A stretch of 64,000 nt of DNA, from positions 2,356,001 through 2,420,000 of the forward strand of contig OX621165.1 of assembly GCA_951640195.1 (NCBI GenBank), read 5' to 3'. This document shows positions 45,239 through 58,219 of this stretch, piece by piece. Position numbers and translations under genes: made by a program. The DNA comes from Porpolomopsis calyptriformis (taxonomy: Eukaryota > Basidiomycota > Agaricomycetes > Agaricales > Hygrophoraceae). Position 1 is the first letter of the stretch, and every line of letters begins with the position of its first letter. Below the pieces are notes generated by a model. The model did not search any database, was not told the DNA's origin, and saw only the letters and a program-made list of their open reading frames with translations.

Positions 45239-45958
45239 CTACTCACGCGTGTCTATGTTGTCCGAGCCGACTGATCTTTTGATTATCTCCAAGATCCGCG
45301 ATCTGCCATGTCTTCCTATATCCCTCCTTCGAGCCAGAGTGAACTGAGCGTTTTGAACCGGGCCGAGGGGATTCGCGTCTCCGTTCAACCCTTCAGGAAA
45401 GTAACCCGAGTAGTCACCACCTTGACGTTCCAGAAAGGACTGAATGCGGAACTTCCCGCGGGTATTGGAACCAGTTGTGGACTCAAAAAGTCTGACCAGG
45501 TCTGTCCTTCTGAACTGAGTTTTTACGGGGAGATCTGGGGTATGGTAGGACGGATTCTTGACGTCGGTTGAGCCGTGTTTTGAAGGAAAGGACTCAACGA
45601 CTGTTTCGGAAGGTGGTTGTCGCCTGTGCGATAGTGCTGATTTTTTGTGAGGTTGATTTGGGGCTGCATTGGAGCGAGATTTCTGTCTATCCCATCTCAG
45701 CTCTGGACCACGGCCAGCGTCAGACTTCGGAGGGTCCCGAAGTTGACCCGAACCACTTTTCCTGCGACCATCCGGTTGTATTACCCATGCTGTCCCACCA
45801 ACTCTCTGACCCGTTTGTCTGGCCGGTTGGTCCTCAACGCTACGGCGCAAAGGGTTGAAGTTCATCACGTTCCGAGGACGAGATTGGGAAGGTGACGTCT
45901 CCGTCTGTCTCCTTGCCAGACGACCGGCGAGAGAATATTCTTCCATAAGAAGGTCCAA
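45239..45958 (-). CDS. Hypothetical basic, Ser/Arg-rich protein
   Basis: An open frame of 240 codons; the first ATG inside reads MEEYSLAGRLARRQ. The frame continues upstream to an acceptor-like ATAG at about 46024, giving NAQTTLDLLMEEYSLAG, so a 5' exon is likely. One candidate starts MQQLAGPT near 46325 with a GTAAGG donor in phase. The C-terminal part has an amphipathic look (LARRRDIGRHGRSRILEII). No family is recognised. The gene ends convergently with the PEHE gene. Confidence 0.4.
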   Translation of the reverse strand: MDLLMEEYSLAGRLARRQTETSPSQSRPRNVMNFNPLRRSVEDQPARQTGQRVGGTAWVIQPDGRRKSGSGQLRDPPKSDAGRGPELRWDRQKSRSNAAPNQPHKKSALSHRRQPPSETVVESFPSKHGSTDVKNPSYHTPDLPVKTQFRRTDLVRLFESTTGSNTRGKFRIQSFLERQGGDYSGYFPEGLNGDANPLGPVQNAQFTLARRRDIGRHGRSRILEIIKRSVGSDNIDTRE

Positions 45959-46453
45959 GGTCGTTTGAGCATTTTTGTTGGGTCCGGAGTCGGAATGGCC
46001 AAGGTCCTTGATGTTAGAAGCTATAATGCAGAAAGGACGAGTTATTTATATGAAGGAAAACTTTTCAGACTTGTCAAGATGAACGCACGGATGAGAGGGT
46101 GGCCTGCACCACTTGCTTTTGTGCCCTCCAGATGGATGGAAGAGTCTGCGGATCCGTATGAGTTTCGAGAGGGTAGCTTCCGCGTAGTTGGCGTATTTCC
46201 CGGCTTAGGAGTAGTATTAACGCTAGAATTTGCCAGCCGCCCAGCGCGAAAGTTTGATAGAGAGGGATCCGACGACAAAAATCGAACGCATTGGACGTGC
46301 TTTCCAGCCTTACTGGTAGGGCCAGCAAGCTGCTGCATTGCCGAGCTGAAAAAGGATGTTGATTGCTGTGCTGACGAACAGTCTTTTCTCCTGACCTAAC
46401 CTAACCCACAGAACGGACGACGCGGTCATTGGCCCAGCAAGCTCGACGAGCTC
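45959..46453. other. Region 5' of PFA4
   Basis: About 500 bp that may contain the 5' exon of the hypothetical minus-strand gene and the PFA4 promoter. A plus-strand frame at 45965-46399 is open but has no family match. Confidence 0.35.
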
Positions 46454-48444
46454 ATGGGTCGCCTACTTGGTCGTCTCGTCGTCGGTTGCACTACGTGCTT
46501 GATCTGCTTCATTTCTTACTCACCTCAAATATTCGTTTTCTGGCCATGGTATGGGAGCACTTTGTCTGTCGAACTTATAACCCTGCTAGGGCCATTCAAG
46601 TGTGTTTCCACATTCAATGTTGCACACAGCCTACCCTGATATATCAACGTGCCCTCCAAGCATATTAGTTGGAATGTTGCTCTGGAACTACTATCTCTGC
46701 GTTGTTACGGATCCTGGCCTTGTGCCAACCTCATGGGTTCGATTGATTTCCTATTCGATTGCACCCCTTTTTTTATTTGCCTACTTATAGAAACCAGATA
46801 TCTTATCGTTAGATGGTTACGAAGTGAAGAAATTGACGGGCACACCCCGATTCTGTCGATCATGCGAGAAATACAAGCCTCCCCGAGCGCATCATTGCAG
46901 GTCTTGCAATCGGTGTGTACTCCGCATGGGTATGTTCTCCCCTTTGCGCCACCCGTAAGCTTCTCCTTAAACACTCTAGATCATCACTGTCCCTGGGTAA
47001 ATAACTGCGTCGGCCATTTCAACTACGGACACTTCATCCGATTTTTATTTTATGTTGACCTCGCATGTTCGTATCATTTGACAATGGTCATTCGGAGGGT
47101 CATAGATGCAATGGGTCCCGGTATTTGGGTATCTTTAAAACTCTGGAATATGCGGATTCACGCTGATTCAACGCCAGAATGCCCCCACGAGTGTGGAACT
47201 GGTATTCATTATTCTGAACTTCACCACTTGTATCCCCGTTTTGCTCTTAGTGGGGGCGTTCAGGTTTGTTCTTGACCGCATACTTCCCACATTCTCCTCA
47301 CACCAATTATCGAAGCTTATACCACTTCTACTCCATGATGGGTAACACCACTACCATTGAATCTCATGAAAAACACAAAGTTGCCACCCTAGTACGCCGC
47401 GGAAAGATTAGTGACGTACGAAACCATTCCCTTTTGAAACAATAATCCGCTCACAACCTCATCCCCTAGATCAAATTCCCATATGTGAGTATTACGTTTC
47501 TCAGGTCCGCTGGGCTGGATATAAAACCCTCGACAGAACCTTGGTGCAAGACGAAATATCGAGTCCGTCCTGGGAAAAAACCCATTGTTATGGTGTTGCC
47601 CAAGCGTCACGCCTGGTACCGGTCTAAAATATCAGTTAGCGGAGGGAGACGGTAAGTGGATCGAACTGTCAAAGGCGATCGAGAAATATCGGCATAATTA
47701 TCGAAATGGGGCCGGATGGGTGGTCTGATAGATGCAGTAGGCCGCATTGAACGTTGTTCTAGGTGTGAAACAAACATAAGTGGTAATTCGCTGTAAGCAC
47801 TCATGTCCTACTTCCCACCATGCTCGTAGCCGGCCCCATTTCACCTTGATTTGATTTACTATTGAGGTATTCTTGGGCTAAACGGACGACTTTTAACTTT
47901 CGTATTCGCAGATGCCAATATCCTGAATACCTGGCCTCCGGACGACCCATCCACTATCCGCGACTCGAACAGGGACCACCAGTTCGCCCTCCCATCCACA
48001 CCATGGACATACAATAACGAGTCATTGAATCCCGACCTGCAGGCATCAAATGCTCACCTACGTTCAGTTTCCGTGGCCACTCGGCGACCATCTAGGAAAA
48101 AGATGCCAAGAAACGCTTCTTCCGTACCGCCTTATCATCCCGACTATGTGCCTCCAGGCCACGATAACGAACCCGCGTCGAGCTCCCCTGGCGAGTCTTG
48201 TGATGAATTGGATATGGACATGGATGCCTACAATGATGGCACCGCCAGAGTTCGCAGAGGTTCAGAGGGATACGAAGTGCGGCCAATGGACAGAGAAGAG
48301 ATCCTCCGACGTCATCTCCAAGAACAAGTATTACAGCCATGGAGGTACCAACGATATATTCCGCAGCCAGAGCATGAAGACGATTATGAGGTTGAGGATC
48401 AAGACGCAGAGGAAGATGCTTCTCTTTCACATTGTGCGGAATAA
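46454..48444 (+). CDS. PFA4: DHHC palmitoyltransferase, Pfa4-like
   Basis: Nine exons: 46454-46599, 46661-46736, 46791-46929, 46980-47128, 47178-47263, 47316-47415, 47470-47484, 47537-47651 and 47912-48444, 452 residues. It attaches palmitate to cysteines of membrane proteins; yeast Pfa4 acts in the ER on chitin synthase Chs3. Four membrane spans are seen (about 5-30, 38-62, 142-165, 180-200). The Cys-rich domain has [21 protein letters not shown] and the catalytic DHHC at 121-124 ([13 protein letters not shown]). After span 4 come [32 protein letters not shown] and the late [12 protein letters not shown], all typical of Pfa4. Exon 7 is only 15 nt, and intron 8 is 260 bp. Confidence 0.92.
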
Positions 48445-48894
48445 CCCTCTAGTATTATTAGGAGCACATACACTCATTATATACTTTCACCAGCGCCCGA
48501 TCCGTTGTTCGGCGCAATCCCCGCTGCGTCGGCTCCCCATCCATAAGTTCCTCAAGGCTCATGTACATTGTGTGGAACAAATCAACGGTTCTTTACCTCA
48601 ATTCAACCTCAACAGTCATTCCAGCTAGACTCGGGAATCTCCTAAACAAATGCATTCCTCAATTTACTCTCCCTGTAATGGCACAAAAACAACACGAAAC
48701 AGAAAAGTTGGTGGAAAGCTTATAGCCAATACCATGATTCTATGTAGCGGGAACCTTGAGGGTTGAAATACCATAAGATCATAGTGTAGCTGGGTGTTTC
48801 AATAAAAAACCAACCTGATCAGTGTATATAACAGCGGGTCGAGATTCAACTATAGGTCACACTGATTAGTCTTGTGGGTAAATTTGTGCCGAAC
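48445..48894. other. Spacer between PFA4 and the next gene (convergent)
   Basis: 450 bp with no coding signal. Both flanking genes end here. Confidence 0.45.
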
Positions 48895-51502
48895 TCAAGG
48901 TGAAGACGTACAGGCTTCTATGGCGCGATCGAGTTTTAAAGCTGCATCCCGAGCGATGTCTGATGGGAGGTAATTCCAAACCAGGGATAACCCAGTTAGC
49001 TCTTTAAGTTTCTGACGCGCATTTGTCAATTGCACTCGTGAAAGCTCGCTGTGCTGAGAGGAGCAGACGAAAGCTAAGTTATCTAAAAGGTTGTCACGAT
49101 GGGGACTGAACGCACCCGCAACCTGTGTTCCTCTGATATTAGGATATCGGAGAAGTACAATCGGAACTGAGTTTGGCCAATGATGCGCGCCAGAAAGAGT
49201 TGATCTTGTGTTGGGTGAGTGAGAGGGTTTTCCGAGTTGTAGTATAAAAGAGGAAAGAAAAGCTTTTGTAAAGCGTCTTGCGCGGCCTGCAGTATTGACC
49301 AGAATGACGGCTGAACGTGAGAGGAACAATTGAAAGTGCAAATATGAGGTGGTTCTTTGATGTTTATCTGCAGTTGGGGCAACAATGGCCGGTGTGTTGA
49401 ACAATAGTGCTGCATAGAAACTCGGTTCGTACATTGATGAAAGCCAATGTATAGATCTCCATGCTGTCAGACATGTATGCCCTGTTTGCTTCGAGGAATT
49501 GTAGCTGCGATGCTCTGTTTGGTCTTTTCTTGGCCTCGTCTAGAACCTGGAACAAGCATCAGATACTGAAGTAAAGTTTGAATCTCGTAGATCACCGCTA
49601 TGAACCACTCTTGGCAACTTCTGACGCAAGCGTCAAGGACATCCTGTTCCCCTTTGAGGGTCTAAAAGAAGACGGTAGGCATACTGACATACCCGTTGCA
49701 GCGAGTTGCACATTTCAAGATGATGATGAATTTTGTTGTATTTGAACGGCGCCAGTGCTTTATGAAGTCTCCGGAATTGGTGATCGTTGCTCCCCGACTG
49801 AACAATCATCGCAGTACGGGGCCCAGAACTGAGCAGAAGTTAACACGTTTTATCAGAAAAAGAATACAGGAGCTACCTGGTGTCCATCAATAACAGGCTT
49901 CTTTGCAACCATTGGAATGTCTGGCTATGTTGATGATGAGAGCCAGGAGGCAAACGGCTCAGGTCCCATATAGCCCTCTTGGTTCTCTCTAAACTGACAT
50001 GCTCGACAAGTGACTGCCCGTGCAGCCAACTATCAAGAGAGCCAGAGGAATTTGCGACTTTTGTGATTACAAAACCAAACTCCAGATCGGACAGCACAGA
50101 CAGGTATGGAGAACGAGACGCGGGGATCGGGGCGACATCATACTTTTCACGTAACACAGCATACGTGGTGAGCACACGGCTCTCTCCCGCTTGCTCGCAC
50201 ACGAACGTCTCCGTTGCAGCAAAGATACTCGAACCACGCTGTAATGCCAGCAAGTGCACCATATCAGAGTGCGACAGAAACTCGCGGAACCACCACTCAA
50301 GACAGTGGGGTATTCCTTTCGGGATTGTGATATCATCCACGGAAAAGAGGACGAGGAGACAGTATGAACACTGAGCACCATCAGTAAAGATCCGAGAGAT
50401 AAACATAAACATACCGAGCAGTGGACCATGATGGCATCACCGGACTGTGTTTGTATCGCTCTAAGGCAAGTAGATCCTGAGTATCCACCTTCTGTAGATG
50501 CATACACAGATGGAAGATGGTCAGGTACTTGATGGACCGTCCGCTGGCTGGTCTGAGGCTGACCAACGACGTAGTTGCTGTAATCCAAGGCCCTCCCATA
50601 ACTGTTCAAAAAACCAGCCGGAAAGCCATACTTTTGGTAGGACATCATAGGCATGGGGCTACTGTCCTGTTGAATGTAATCGAATCCGGTGGCGTTCATG
50701 TCATGGGGTGCCTGAACGGGGAGGTACAATGTTTCCGAGATCCTCGAAGGTTGAGAAAGGATGCTTGAATGGTAGTCCGGCTGAGTTGCCCGCCCTTGAC
50801 CATCCGGAAGTCCAATCATCTAGATGCCGTGGAATGTTAAGGCCAAATTCTAAGCTCGCAAGTCTTGCTAACATACTTGCTCAAGATACACATGTGGTAT
50901 CGTATTAGAGCGACAGTTGATCACCCCACTGTCTTGAACGGAGGCGGTGGATTCAAGACCACGAGCTCCAATCATTCTTTCTGGTTGGAAATCCAAAGGC
51001 AAGGAATTTCCGCGTTGATCGTGAGCTACAAGGCAGTAATCCGAGGCCTAGAGATGAGTTGATCAGCCAACCGGCTCGTGTAAAAAAAAAGGCGTTCACC
51101 TCCAGGATACTACGACCAGCGCTACTGATAAGACTTGATTCCAGGGAATGTGTTTAAAAAGCATAGACCTTACCTGTTCTCGATAATTTGACTCGGCTTA
51201 AAGGAAATATCAGGTTTGGATCTCGAAGAGAAATTAACGAGGCATACTTGTGCAAGGTAGGTTGTGTCACACGTTCCGTTGCCTTGCCCATGAAGGTCGC
51301 TCGTATATTCCACAACACCATGCTCGTGAGTGTCGCAAATGCCTTCACGCTGGCCAATAGATGCAACGCCCATTGCTCGGACATCTTGTTGTGGTACTGG
51401 CTGAGACGGAAATCTAGAGTATGATAGATATGGTTTGGTAGCGGAAAGCAAGAAACCTTTGACGGACCTCTTCTGGACTTTATTTAGGCGTTGATACTTC
51501 AT
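48895..51502 (-). CDS. Hypothetical multi-exon gene
   Basis: A nine-exon model is consistent in phase: 51502-51174, 51124-51072, 51025-50877, 50819-50415, 50370-49877, 49828-49693, 49546-49433, 49367-49123 and 49048-48895, about 692 residues. The 5' exons and the last two junctions are the least certain. The N-terminal half is Gln/Ser/Tyr-rich and disordered. From about residue 315 it is more globular (TIPKGIPHCLEWWFREFLSHSDMV in part), and the C-terminus is helical. No motif of a known family is recognised. Its spread-out introns and steady codon use suggest a real gene. Confidence 0.5.
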
Positions 51503-51975
51503 CCCACAACTAACGATATGGTGGGCTCAAGCAAGAGGGAGAGAGGTTGATGGCTCACCTATTACACAATCTTTCGTTGCATGCGCCCCTCCTCCACGTA
51601 GAAGTCTCGAGTCTGCCGCAATTGGAGCAGTTTTGGCCACTCGAAGAACGGCAAACTTTCTTTTCAGGATTCGTTAAGACAAAACGAATGTTGTAGTTCA
51701 CTGGTTTCTTGGTTATCATGAGTTTGAAAGGGGGTATGGAATAACCAAACGAAAGTTGAGAACTTATATATCTCGAGCATCCTGCGCGCTTGGTTGATAA
51801 GAAAGATCACCCTTTTCTTAAAAAGCATGATCAATATTGCTAACTTGGGAAGCCAAGTGCAGTGATCCCAGCATAGACATTTACATCTTGGGAAGACACG
51901 TGCGAATGCATCTTAAACCAAATATCCGTTAAGTACAAAGCGGGATTCCGTCAATGCAAAAGATAACGTTACAAG
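51503..51975. other. Spacer
   Basis: 473 bp between the start of the hypothetical gene and the 3' end of the membrane protein gene. Nothing recognised. Confidence 0.4.
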
Positions 51976-52788
51976 TCATTTCCAGATGCTAATCATAGCC
52001 AACCGCATTGCCACCCAGTACAACGAGGAAACAGCAATATTGTCCCCATTGGACATACCGGCGAGATCGTGTGCCATCACACCAAGTGTCCAGTCGGAAA
52101 TGAGTGCAGCGGTAAGCACGAACCCGGATATCAAGGAATACAAAAACTTAAGCCAAGGGAATATGCCGCCACAATTGAAGAAGATCAACGTGGTCCATAA
52201 CGGTATGATCGCAATGCATGTGGGCACAGCAATTGCGATGGGAAGCAAGTTGGAGCTGGATGGACTTTCAACGTACTCCCTTATGAGGAATAACATGCCG
52301 ACATATCCTGGTATCGCTCCAACAGCGTCTAAGGAAAAAATGAGTAAACCAAAATAATTCCGTTGAACTGAGGACAGACATGGTACAACCCATCTAAATG
52401 CAGCCCGTGTATCGGCGGTGGGGTCTTTCACCACCAAATTGACGTGAATTGCAACGATTCCATTCAAAATCGTCGTGCTCAATTCCCATACGCCGAGGAC
52501 TGCAAGCTCCCAATGATTTCTGCACTTGATAATCGTGATTGTCGCCAATGGGATGCCGGTTGCCAACCCTAGGATTGCCACGAACAAGCCGATCGCGGGT
52601 CGTTTGATACTATAGCAGGGGGCAAGTGGGCTCCGGCCGTGGCCGAGGCACACAATCGTGTAGTACGTAAGAAGATGAGAGATAAAGCCTAGCGCGCCGA
52701 AGGGTAAACTATAGCATTTCGTCTTTTCAAGCACGGTTGTGTCTTCAGTCGTGGCGAAGAAATCGCGGGCGGTAAAGACATTGATCAT
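51976..52788 (-). CDS. Multi-pass membrane protein of unknown function
   Basis: An intron-free 270-residue ORF from the ATG at 52788. About seven hydrophobic segments are visible, starting at LPFGALGFISHLLTYYTIV and ending at SLYWVAMRLAMISIW. Charged loops are short. There are no catalytic motifs. Agaricomycete genomes contain many uncharacterised proteins with this plan, and the gene at 62.7 kb is of a similar class. The location, plasma or internal membrane, cannot be told. Confidence 0.7.
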   Translation of the reverse strand: MINVFTARDFFATTEDTTVLEKTKCYSLPFGALGFISHLLTYYTIVCLGHGRSPLAPCYSIKRPAIGLFVAILGLATGIPLATITIIKCRNHWELAVLGVWELSTTILNGIVAIHVNLVVKDPTADTRAAFRWVVPCLSSVQRNYFGLLIFSLDAVGAIPGYVGMLFLIREYVESPSSSNLLPIAIAVPTCIAIIPLWTTLIFFNCGGIFPWLKFLYSLISGFVLTAALISDWTLGVMAHDLAGMSNGDNIAVSSLYWVAMRLAMISIWK

Positions 52789-53766
52789 GTCAGATACAGT
52801 CTCTGCAGGGAAATACTATCCATCGATTGCCGATAGGTCAGTGATATCATCGAGAGAGAAAAAACAGAATGAATTACCATGTCGTGCTCGTAGTCTTCAA
52901 GATGGTATCGAAAGACCGTTGGCCAGCGATAGGATATTGGGCCCGGTATTTCGCACATTCCGGGTGGCGTTTCCAGCGATCCGCCCAACGAGCGTCAAGG
53001 TCAGAACATGGGAAAGATCAACAGTTCATCACAACACTCCAACTCGGCGCTCCTTTACATCTTTTTCAGCGCACATCCATATGGGACTTTCCTCTCCCCC
53101 TCAACGCATTGGAGTTACCATCATCTACCGTGATCATCGTTGACCCTGACGTGTTGGCTAATTGCATTGATTTGGATCAGCCTTACACACCACTGGAACG
53201 TATGTAATAGAGATCGAAATTGTTGCGTTAATTGCAAGTACTTTAGCTTGAAAAGAGGAGAATGCAGATGCATGAACTGAAGCACAGTAACTCACCAGTC
53301 TGGCATGCCTTCAGAACGGAAGAAAGGATGTAGTGCAGCCACATCAATCCCTATGACGAAGAGTCGGTTCGAGAATATTCCTTCTAGTACAAGAGGTGAA
53401 TATACCCTAGTATCATCATAAGAAAATGAGCCGACCGGGGCAACGAAGAGAAAATGCGTTCAGCGGTTAACGAAAACGTGCCTAACGACTGCCACCAAAA
53501 GTAAAATGGGATCATTTATTAGTTGCAAGGTAGTCCCACGCAGAGCGCTCTGAGAATTAGAGGCGTTATAGGACCACAGAACGCCGCAAAGATTAAGCTT
53601 GAAGACGCGATCGGTCGTGCAAGTTCGGTTAGGTTAAGGTCACGTGCTTAACGGCGTAGCCTAAAGGCCACTGACAAGCCAGAAAAAGGAGCCCAGTCGT
53701 TTCCCGACACTAGTTTCCTCGTTTCAAGCCCAAAAAGCGATTCTGTATTGGCTTTGCATTCATACA
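52789..53766. other. Spacer 5' of the bromodomain gene
   Basis: Nearly 1 kb. A stretch at 52869-53207 is open in several frames, but no frame shows a family match or good splice context. It should hold the promoters of both flanking genes. Confidence 0.35.
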
Positions 53767-56054
53767 ATGTCCAAGAGAGAGCTCAGACTGTCGAACGGTG
53801 CCACCGACGTTGAGGCCATGCCAGCAAAAAGACGAAAAGAAGCTGGAGCTGCCGACCAAGATGTGATCATGTCTGACCCAGCGACGGCGGATGAAAACGT
53901 TGATGCTAGAGGAGCAAAGACGAGCAAAGGCGAGACCGCGAAAGAGCAAGGGTTGGAATTGTGGAACAGCATCAAGAACACAGTCAACAAAGAGTGCGTA
54001 ACGTGCGGTCGTCAATTCTGGATTCAGCTGCCACACAGCAGCCCTTTCCTCACGAGTTCTGGTCACTTTTGGTATTCGTGCTCACCATGTCCTTTCCAGA
54101 GGCCGTGTTGTCTCTATTGATTTCATGCGTCGGCCACCCAAGCGACTGTACCCAGATTATTATATACTCATTCAGCGGCCCATCGCTCTCGACGACATAA
54201 AGAAGAAACTCGATGCTAGTGCTTACCACTCACTCGAACATGTCAAGCAAGACTTCGAATTGTGTTTTTCCAACGCCAAGAGATACAATATGAAGGAGAG
54301 CGAAATCTGGAAGGATGCAAAGTTGTTGCATGTGAGTGATCTTTTGGTATCTTTCTTCTACCGACTTTTATTTATCTATACGTTCACATCTTAACTGTCA
54401 TTCACGCCGCCAACAGAAAACAGTTCTAAAAGAGTACAGCAGAATCTCGGGTGAAGATGAACAGATAGATATTGTCCATGATGGCACTGCTGGCGACGAC
54501 GAGGGAGACGAAGGAGGCAAAAAGAAGGGCAAAAATAAACCTCCCAACATGAATCGTCTGCTCAAGTCCAGGCTCCAGAAATTGGTCAACAAGATAGACG
54601 ACTCGTGCGTTTACTGAGCCTTCCGTGGCTAACCATCTGAAACACCACCCCTGATACAGCGGTCGCGTACTCTCCACAGAGTTCATGGAACTCCCCTCAA
54701 AGAAAGACTGGCCAACATATTACAAGGAGATCAAACGTCCCCAATGCATCGAGAATATCTTCGTTAGTGACTTCTGGCTTGCCACCACGCCCTAATGACC
54801 TAGCTAATCGCGAACAGAAACACCTCAAGCGCAAAGAATACCTCACCTCTGCCGAATTTGCCGCCGACGTTGAATTAGTGTTTTCGAATGCCTTGCTATT
54901 CAACCACGAGCATACTCCAATCTGGGAAGATGCTCTCCTTCTTCGTGTAAGGTACTTTCTATCAGTGTTGTCACATGTCCTCTGACATGGGCTTATCGCA
55001 GGACACATTTCGCCAACTCATGTCCGACCTTCCTGAACCACACGCACTTCCGGAGTACACTAAGCCATCGCAAACAAAGATCAGATTGAAAGTGCCGGCA
55101 CCCCAACCTAAAGCGTCCTCACCACCCCCTGCTCCCACTACTGCATCTGGTAGCACCATCCTCCGCTTACCCGGTTCCAATTCGACAAACACAGCACAAG
55201 GCAAGATAGTACTCAAGGCGCATGCGTCCCCGAAACCGAACCCCACACCTTTGCCAACTCAGCCGTCAGCCTCCACCCCTTCAACCACTGCCCTGGCAGC
55301 ACCTCCTGCACCACCAGCCCGTAAGCTGGTCGCTACCCCATCTGTTGCACCGCCTTCCACGCTACCCCACGCCTACCAAAACTCAGCATACTCGCAGCAC
55401 TATCCTAACGCCTCTTACCAGCCGCTCGGCCATACGACTGCTGCGCCCGTTACATCCTCCTCGTCGAACAACGCATCGTCGGCTTATCGCGCTTCGCATT
55501 CAAACTCCCCTGCACCCCCGCAATATCATTACCTGCTTGAGGGCGTGTACTTAAAGACAGTACCCCGGGGCCGTCCCCTTATGCTCGATCACCGAGATGG
55601 CGTGAAGAGCTGGGCGATGCGGCTTGGCCACGAAGAATGGGGGTTGTGTGTTAAGGATGTCAAGTTTTTGGGAGACGAGGATGAGGATGAGAGTGCGGCG
55701 GACGACGATCACGAGGATCACAAGGAAGACAAGGAAGAGGAGGAGGAGGAAAGTGAAATAGAGGCGCCTTCTGCAAGAAACGGGAGAAAGAAGGGGAAGG
55801 GAAAGAGAAAGGGACGGCCGAAGGGTTCTGCCACGAAAAAAGGCCGAATGACTCGCAGTGCGAAAAAGGCGTCGAAACCGAAGATGGAGGAGGTTCAGGT
55901 CAAACTGAATGGTTCTACTGCGAAAGAGAATGAGAACAGGAAAGGCGAATGGAATCTGGAGTTGCCTGTGGGTTCGAACTTGCTTGAAATTGGAGAGAAA
56001 GGGGGATTGGTTTGGAAGGTTTTCGCGGAACGAATGGCCAATACCCACTTTTAG
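53767..56054 (+). CDS. Double-bromodomain protein, RSC complex type (Rsc4/Rsc1-like)
   Basis: Exons 53767-53993, 54100-54331, 54417-54604, 54660-54762, 54818-54946 and 55002-56054 give 643 residues. Bromodomain 1 (about 62-153) has YPDYYILIQRPI and the acetyl-lysine-binding Asn in NAKRYN. Bromodomain 2 (about 220-315) has WPTYYKEIKRP and ALLFNHEHT. A Pro/Ser-rich linker and a C-terminal domain (LEGVYLKTVPRGRP, then VGSNLLEIGEKGGLVW) follow. A basic, AT-hook-like KGRPKG lies between them. RSC is a SWI/SNF-type remodeller that reads acetylated histones. Rsc1/2 would have a BAH domain, which I do not see, so Rsc4 fits better. Confidence 0.85.
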
Positions 56055-56102
56055 TCTTTCTCTGTAATTTCTTTTTTGAGCTCAACGTTGTACATTACGA
56101 CC

Positions 56103-58059
56103 ATGGCACTTCGACGATGGACAAGACCAGTGGATGGTACCATCCCAGTCCCTGCTCTGCTGTACGACGATGAGGACCTGCTCGCTAGCCAGGGGCGCGT
56201 TGGCATATACGATGGGTAAGTCGATAGCGGCCATACTCATCGCTTGCACTTCAGAGCCAATGAATAACCCAGCGTGCAGAAATCCGCTGATCACCAAGTC
56301 GGCACCATCTACGTCTCAACCCATCGTCTTTTCTACGTAGACGAACAGAAAATGCTCACCCATTCGTTCGCAATGGACTTGTCCTTCGTAACCAAAACCG
56401 AATATTACGCCGGGCTATTCAAGTCGTCTCCTAAAGTCACTTTACACCTTTCTGGTGCGAATGCCACGTTCTCGGGCGCCGCGAGCAACCCACCATCGAG
56501 CGAATCCGAGAGTTGGGAATGCCAGGTCTGCAGTTATCGCAACCCTCCAGGTCTTAGTCCTGCCGCAGCCCGAATATGCGGCCTGTGCGGTGTCCCTCGA
56601 ACCTCCGTCCCTGACCAACGAATTTCGCCATCTCCCCCAAACACCTCCTTCCCGCGCATCGGCCCGCCTTCTCGATCAGCAACACCAGAAACTTCACACC
56701 ATCCCCCTCCCATCGCTTGTCCTGCCTGCACCTTTCTCAACCACCCTTCCCTACTCTCTTGCGAGATCTGCTCGACACCTCTTCCACAGGACCCGCAACT
56801 AATCATGAAATCTGCACCGCCAACTCGCCCTGTGTCGCCCGATGTCGGAGACGAAGACAGTGATTCACCCACGAACCGATTGATCAAGCTAAGTTTTCGT
56901 AAAGGAGGTGACAAGGCCTTCTATTCTGTACTCAGGCGTAGCCTTTTAGCTAAAGCATGGGAGGTGAGTGAAACGCGTTGTTGTGATCATTCAGGTATCC
57001 ATCGGCATTCTGCAGGCTAAAGGTATAGGGAAGAGGTCTCAAACTCAACTCACGGAGGATGCGACCGCAAGCGACAACACTGCCAGTCGATCTGGAATCA
57101 GTTGCGTCTGTCCCTTAGCATCCTCATTCGCAATGAAATTCAGAAGACTTTTTTTACAGACGGAATCCTCCGCACCGTGGAATCCTCTGCCCAAAGCACG
57201 GCGACGGACATGTCGAACGCCCTCCAAGACCTCGAAGCCCTCATGGTGAAAGCCAAAGATATGGTCCGTCTAGCGGCAGAGTTAAACGAACGCCTGACGG
57301 CTGCTACCACGGCCAATGCCCCACCGGGAACGCCCAACCTCGCCGTCGCGCCCGCCGAGCCCGAGGAAGCCACCTTCATCCGGACCTCGCTCTCGCAGCT
57401 TGGGTTGCAGATGACTAACACGCCTGTCACGCAGGACATGATGAAAGACGAGCGGCGGTGGACGGACGAGCTGGCTCGTGAGTTAGCGCAGGTGCTCCAA
57501 GGGACGGGGAATGATGGACCCGGGAGAAGGGGCGAAGGAGGCGGAATGATGAGAGATAGAGGTATCATCGCTTTGGACGAGGTTTGGGGTGGATGGAATC
57601 GCGCTAGAGGAGTCGGTATGTTCGTGGCTATCATTCTCGACCAATTGCTAATATCCCACCTTCACTTCCATCTATCCGAGTGTAGCCCTTATTCCACCAT
57701 CAACTTTCCTCTCGGTCCTTCCACACCTCACATATCACACAACACCGCCAATAAGCACCCGCTTTTTTCGATCTGGCCTGATCGTTTTACACACACCACC
57801 TTACTCCCATGCCTCCTTCACGTCGAGGCTTTTCGGCCACCTGGCTCTCATGGGCCCACAGACGACGATGGAAATCGCGCAAGAAGAAAAGCTGACGGTC
57901 AGCTTGGCAAGGGAGATGATCAGTGAGGCCGAAGCTGATGGCCACATTTGTCGAGATAATGGAGCGTCTATGATCAAAGGTGGCGGGAGTGGTAGTGTGG
58001 TGGAAGAGCGATGGTGGCAGAATATATTTCGAGACTACGTATGGGACGGAGAAGTGTAA
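56103..58059 (+). CDS. VPS36: Vps36, ESCRT-II subunit
   Basis: Exons 56103-56215, 56273-56963, 57016-57100, 57160-57615 and 57686-58059 give 572 residues. The N-terminal GLUE domain (TIYVSTHRLFYVD) binds phosphoinositide and ubiquitin. It is interrupted by two NZF-type zinc fingers, at about 119-144 (CQVC...CGLC) and 185-204 (CPAC...CEIC), as in yeast Vps36. The C-terminal EAP30 winged-helix region starts at SGINGILRTVESSA and ends with FRDYVWDG. With Vps22 and Vps25 it links ubiquitinated cargo and ESCRT-I to ESCRT-III on endosomes. It starts only 48 bp after the bromodomain gene. Confidence 0.93.
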
Positions 58060-58219
58060 CTTCTTCACTACTCATAGCATTTATTTCATTGCGTATCTGA
58101 TGGCATGTCTGGTTCCCTAGGTTATACGATTCCATTATCGCGCCAGGCACCTCGACTCCCAGAGGGTAATGCTAGACTAGTGAACTCGAAATTTGCTACG
58201 CCATTGGCATTCCACGCAC

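Noticed and set aside
52869..53207. Plus-strand ORF of about 112 codons
   Set aside because: The region is open in more than one frame on both strands, with no motif; chance is more likely.
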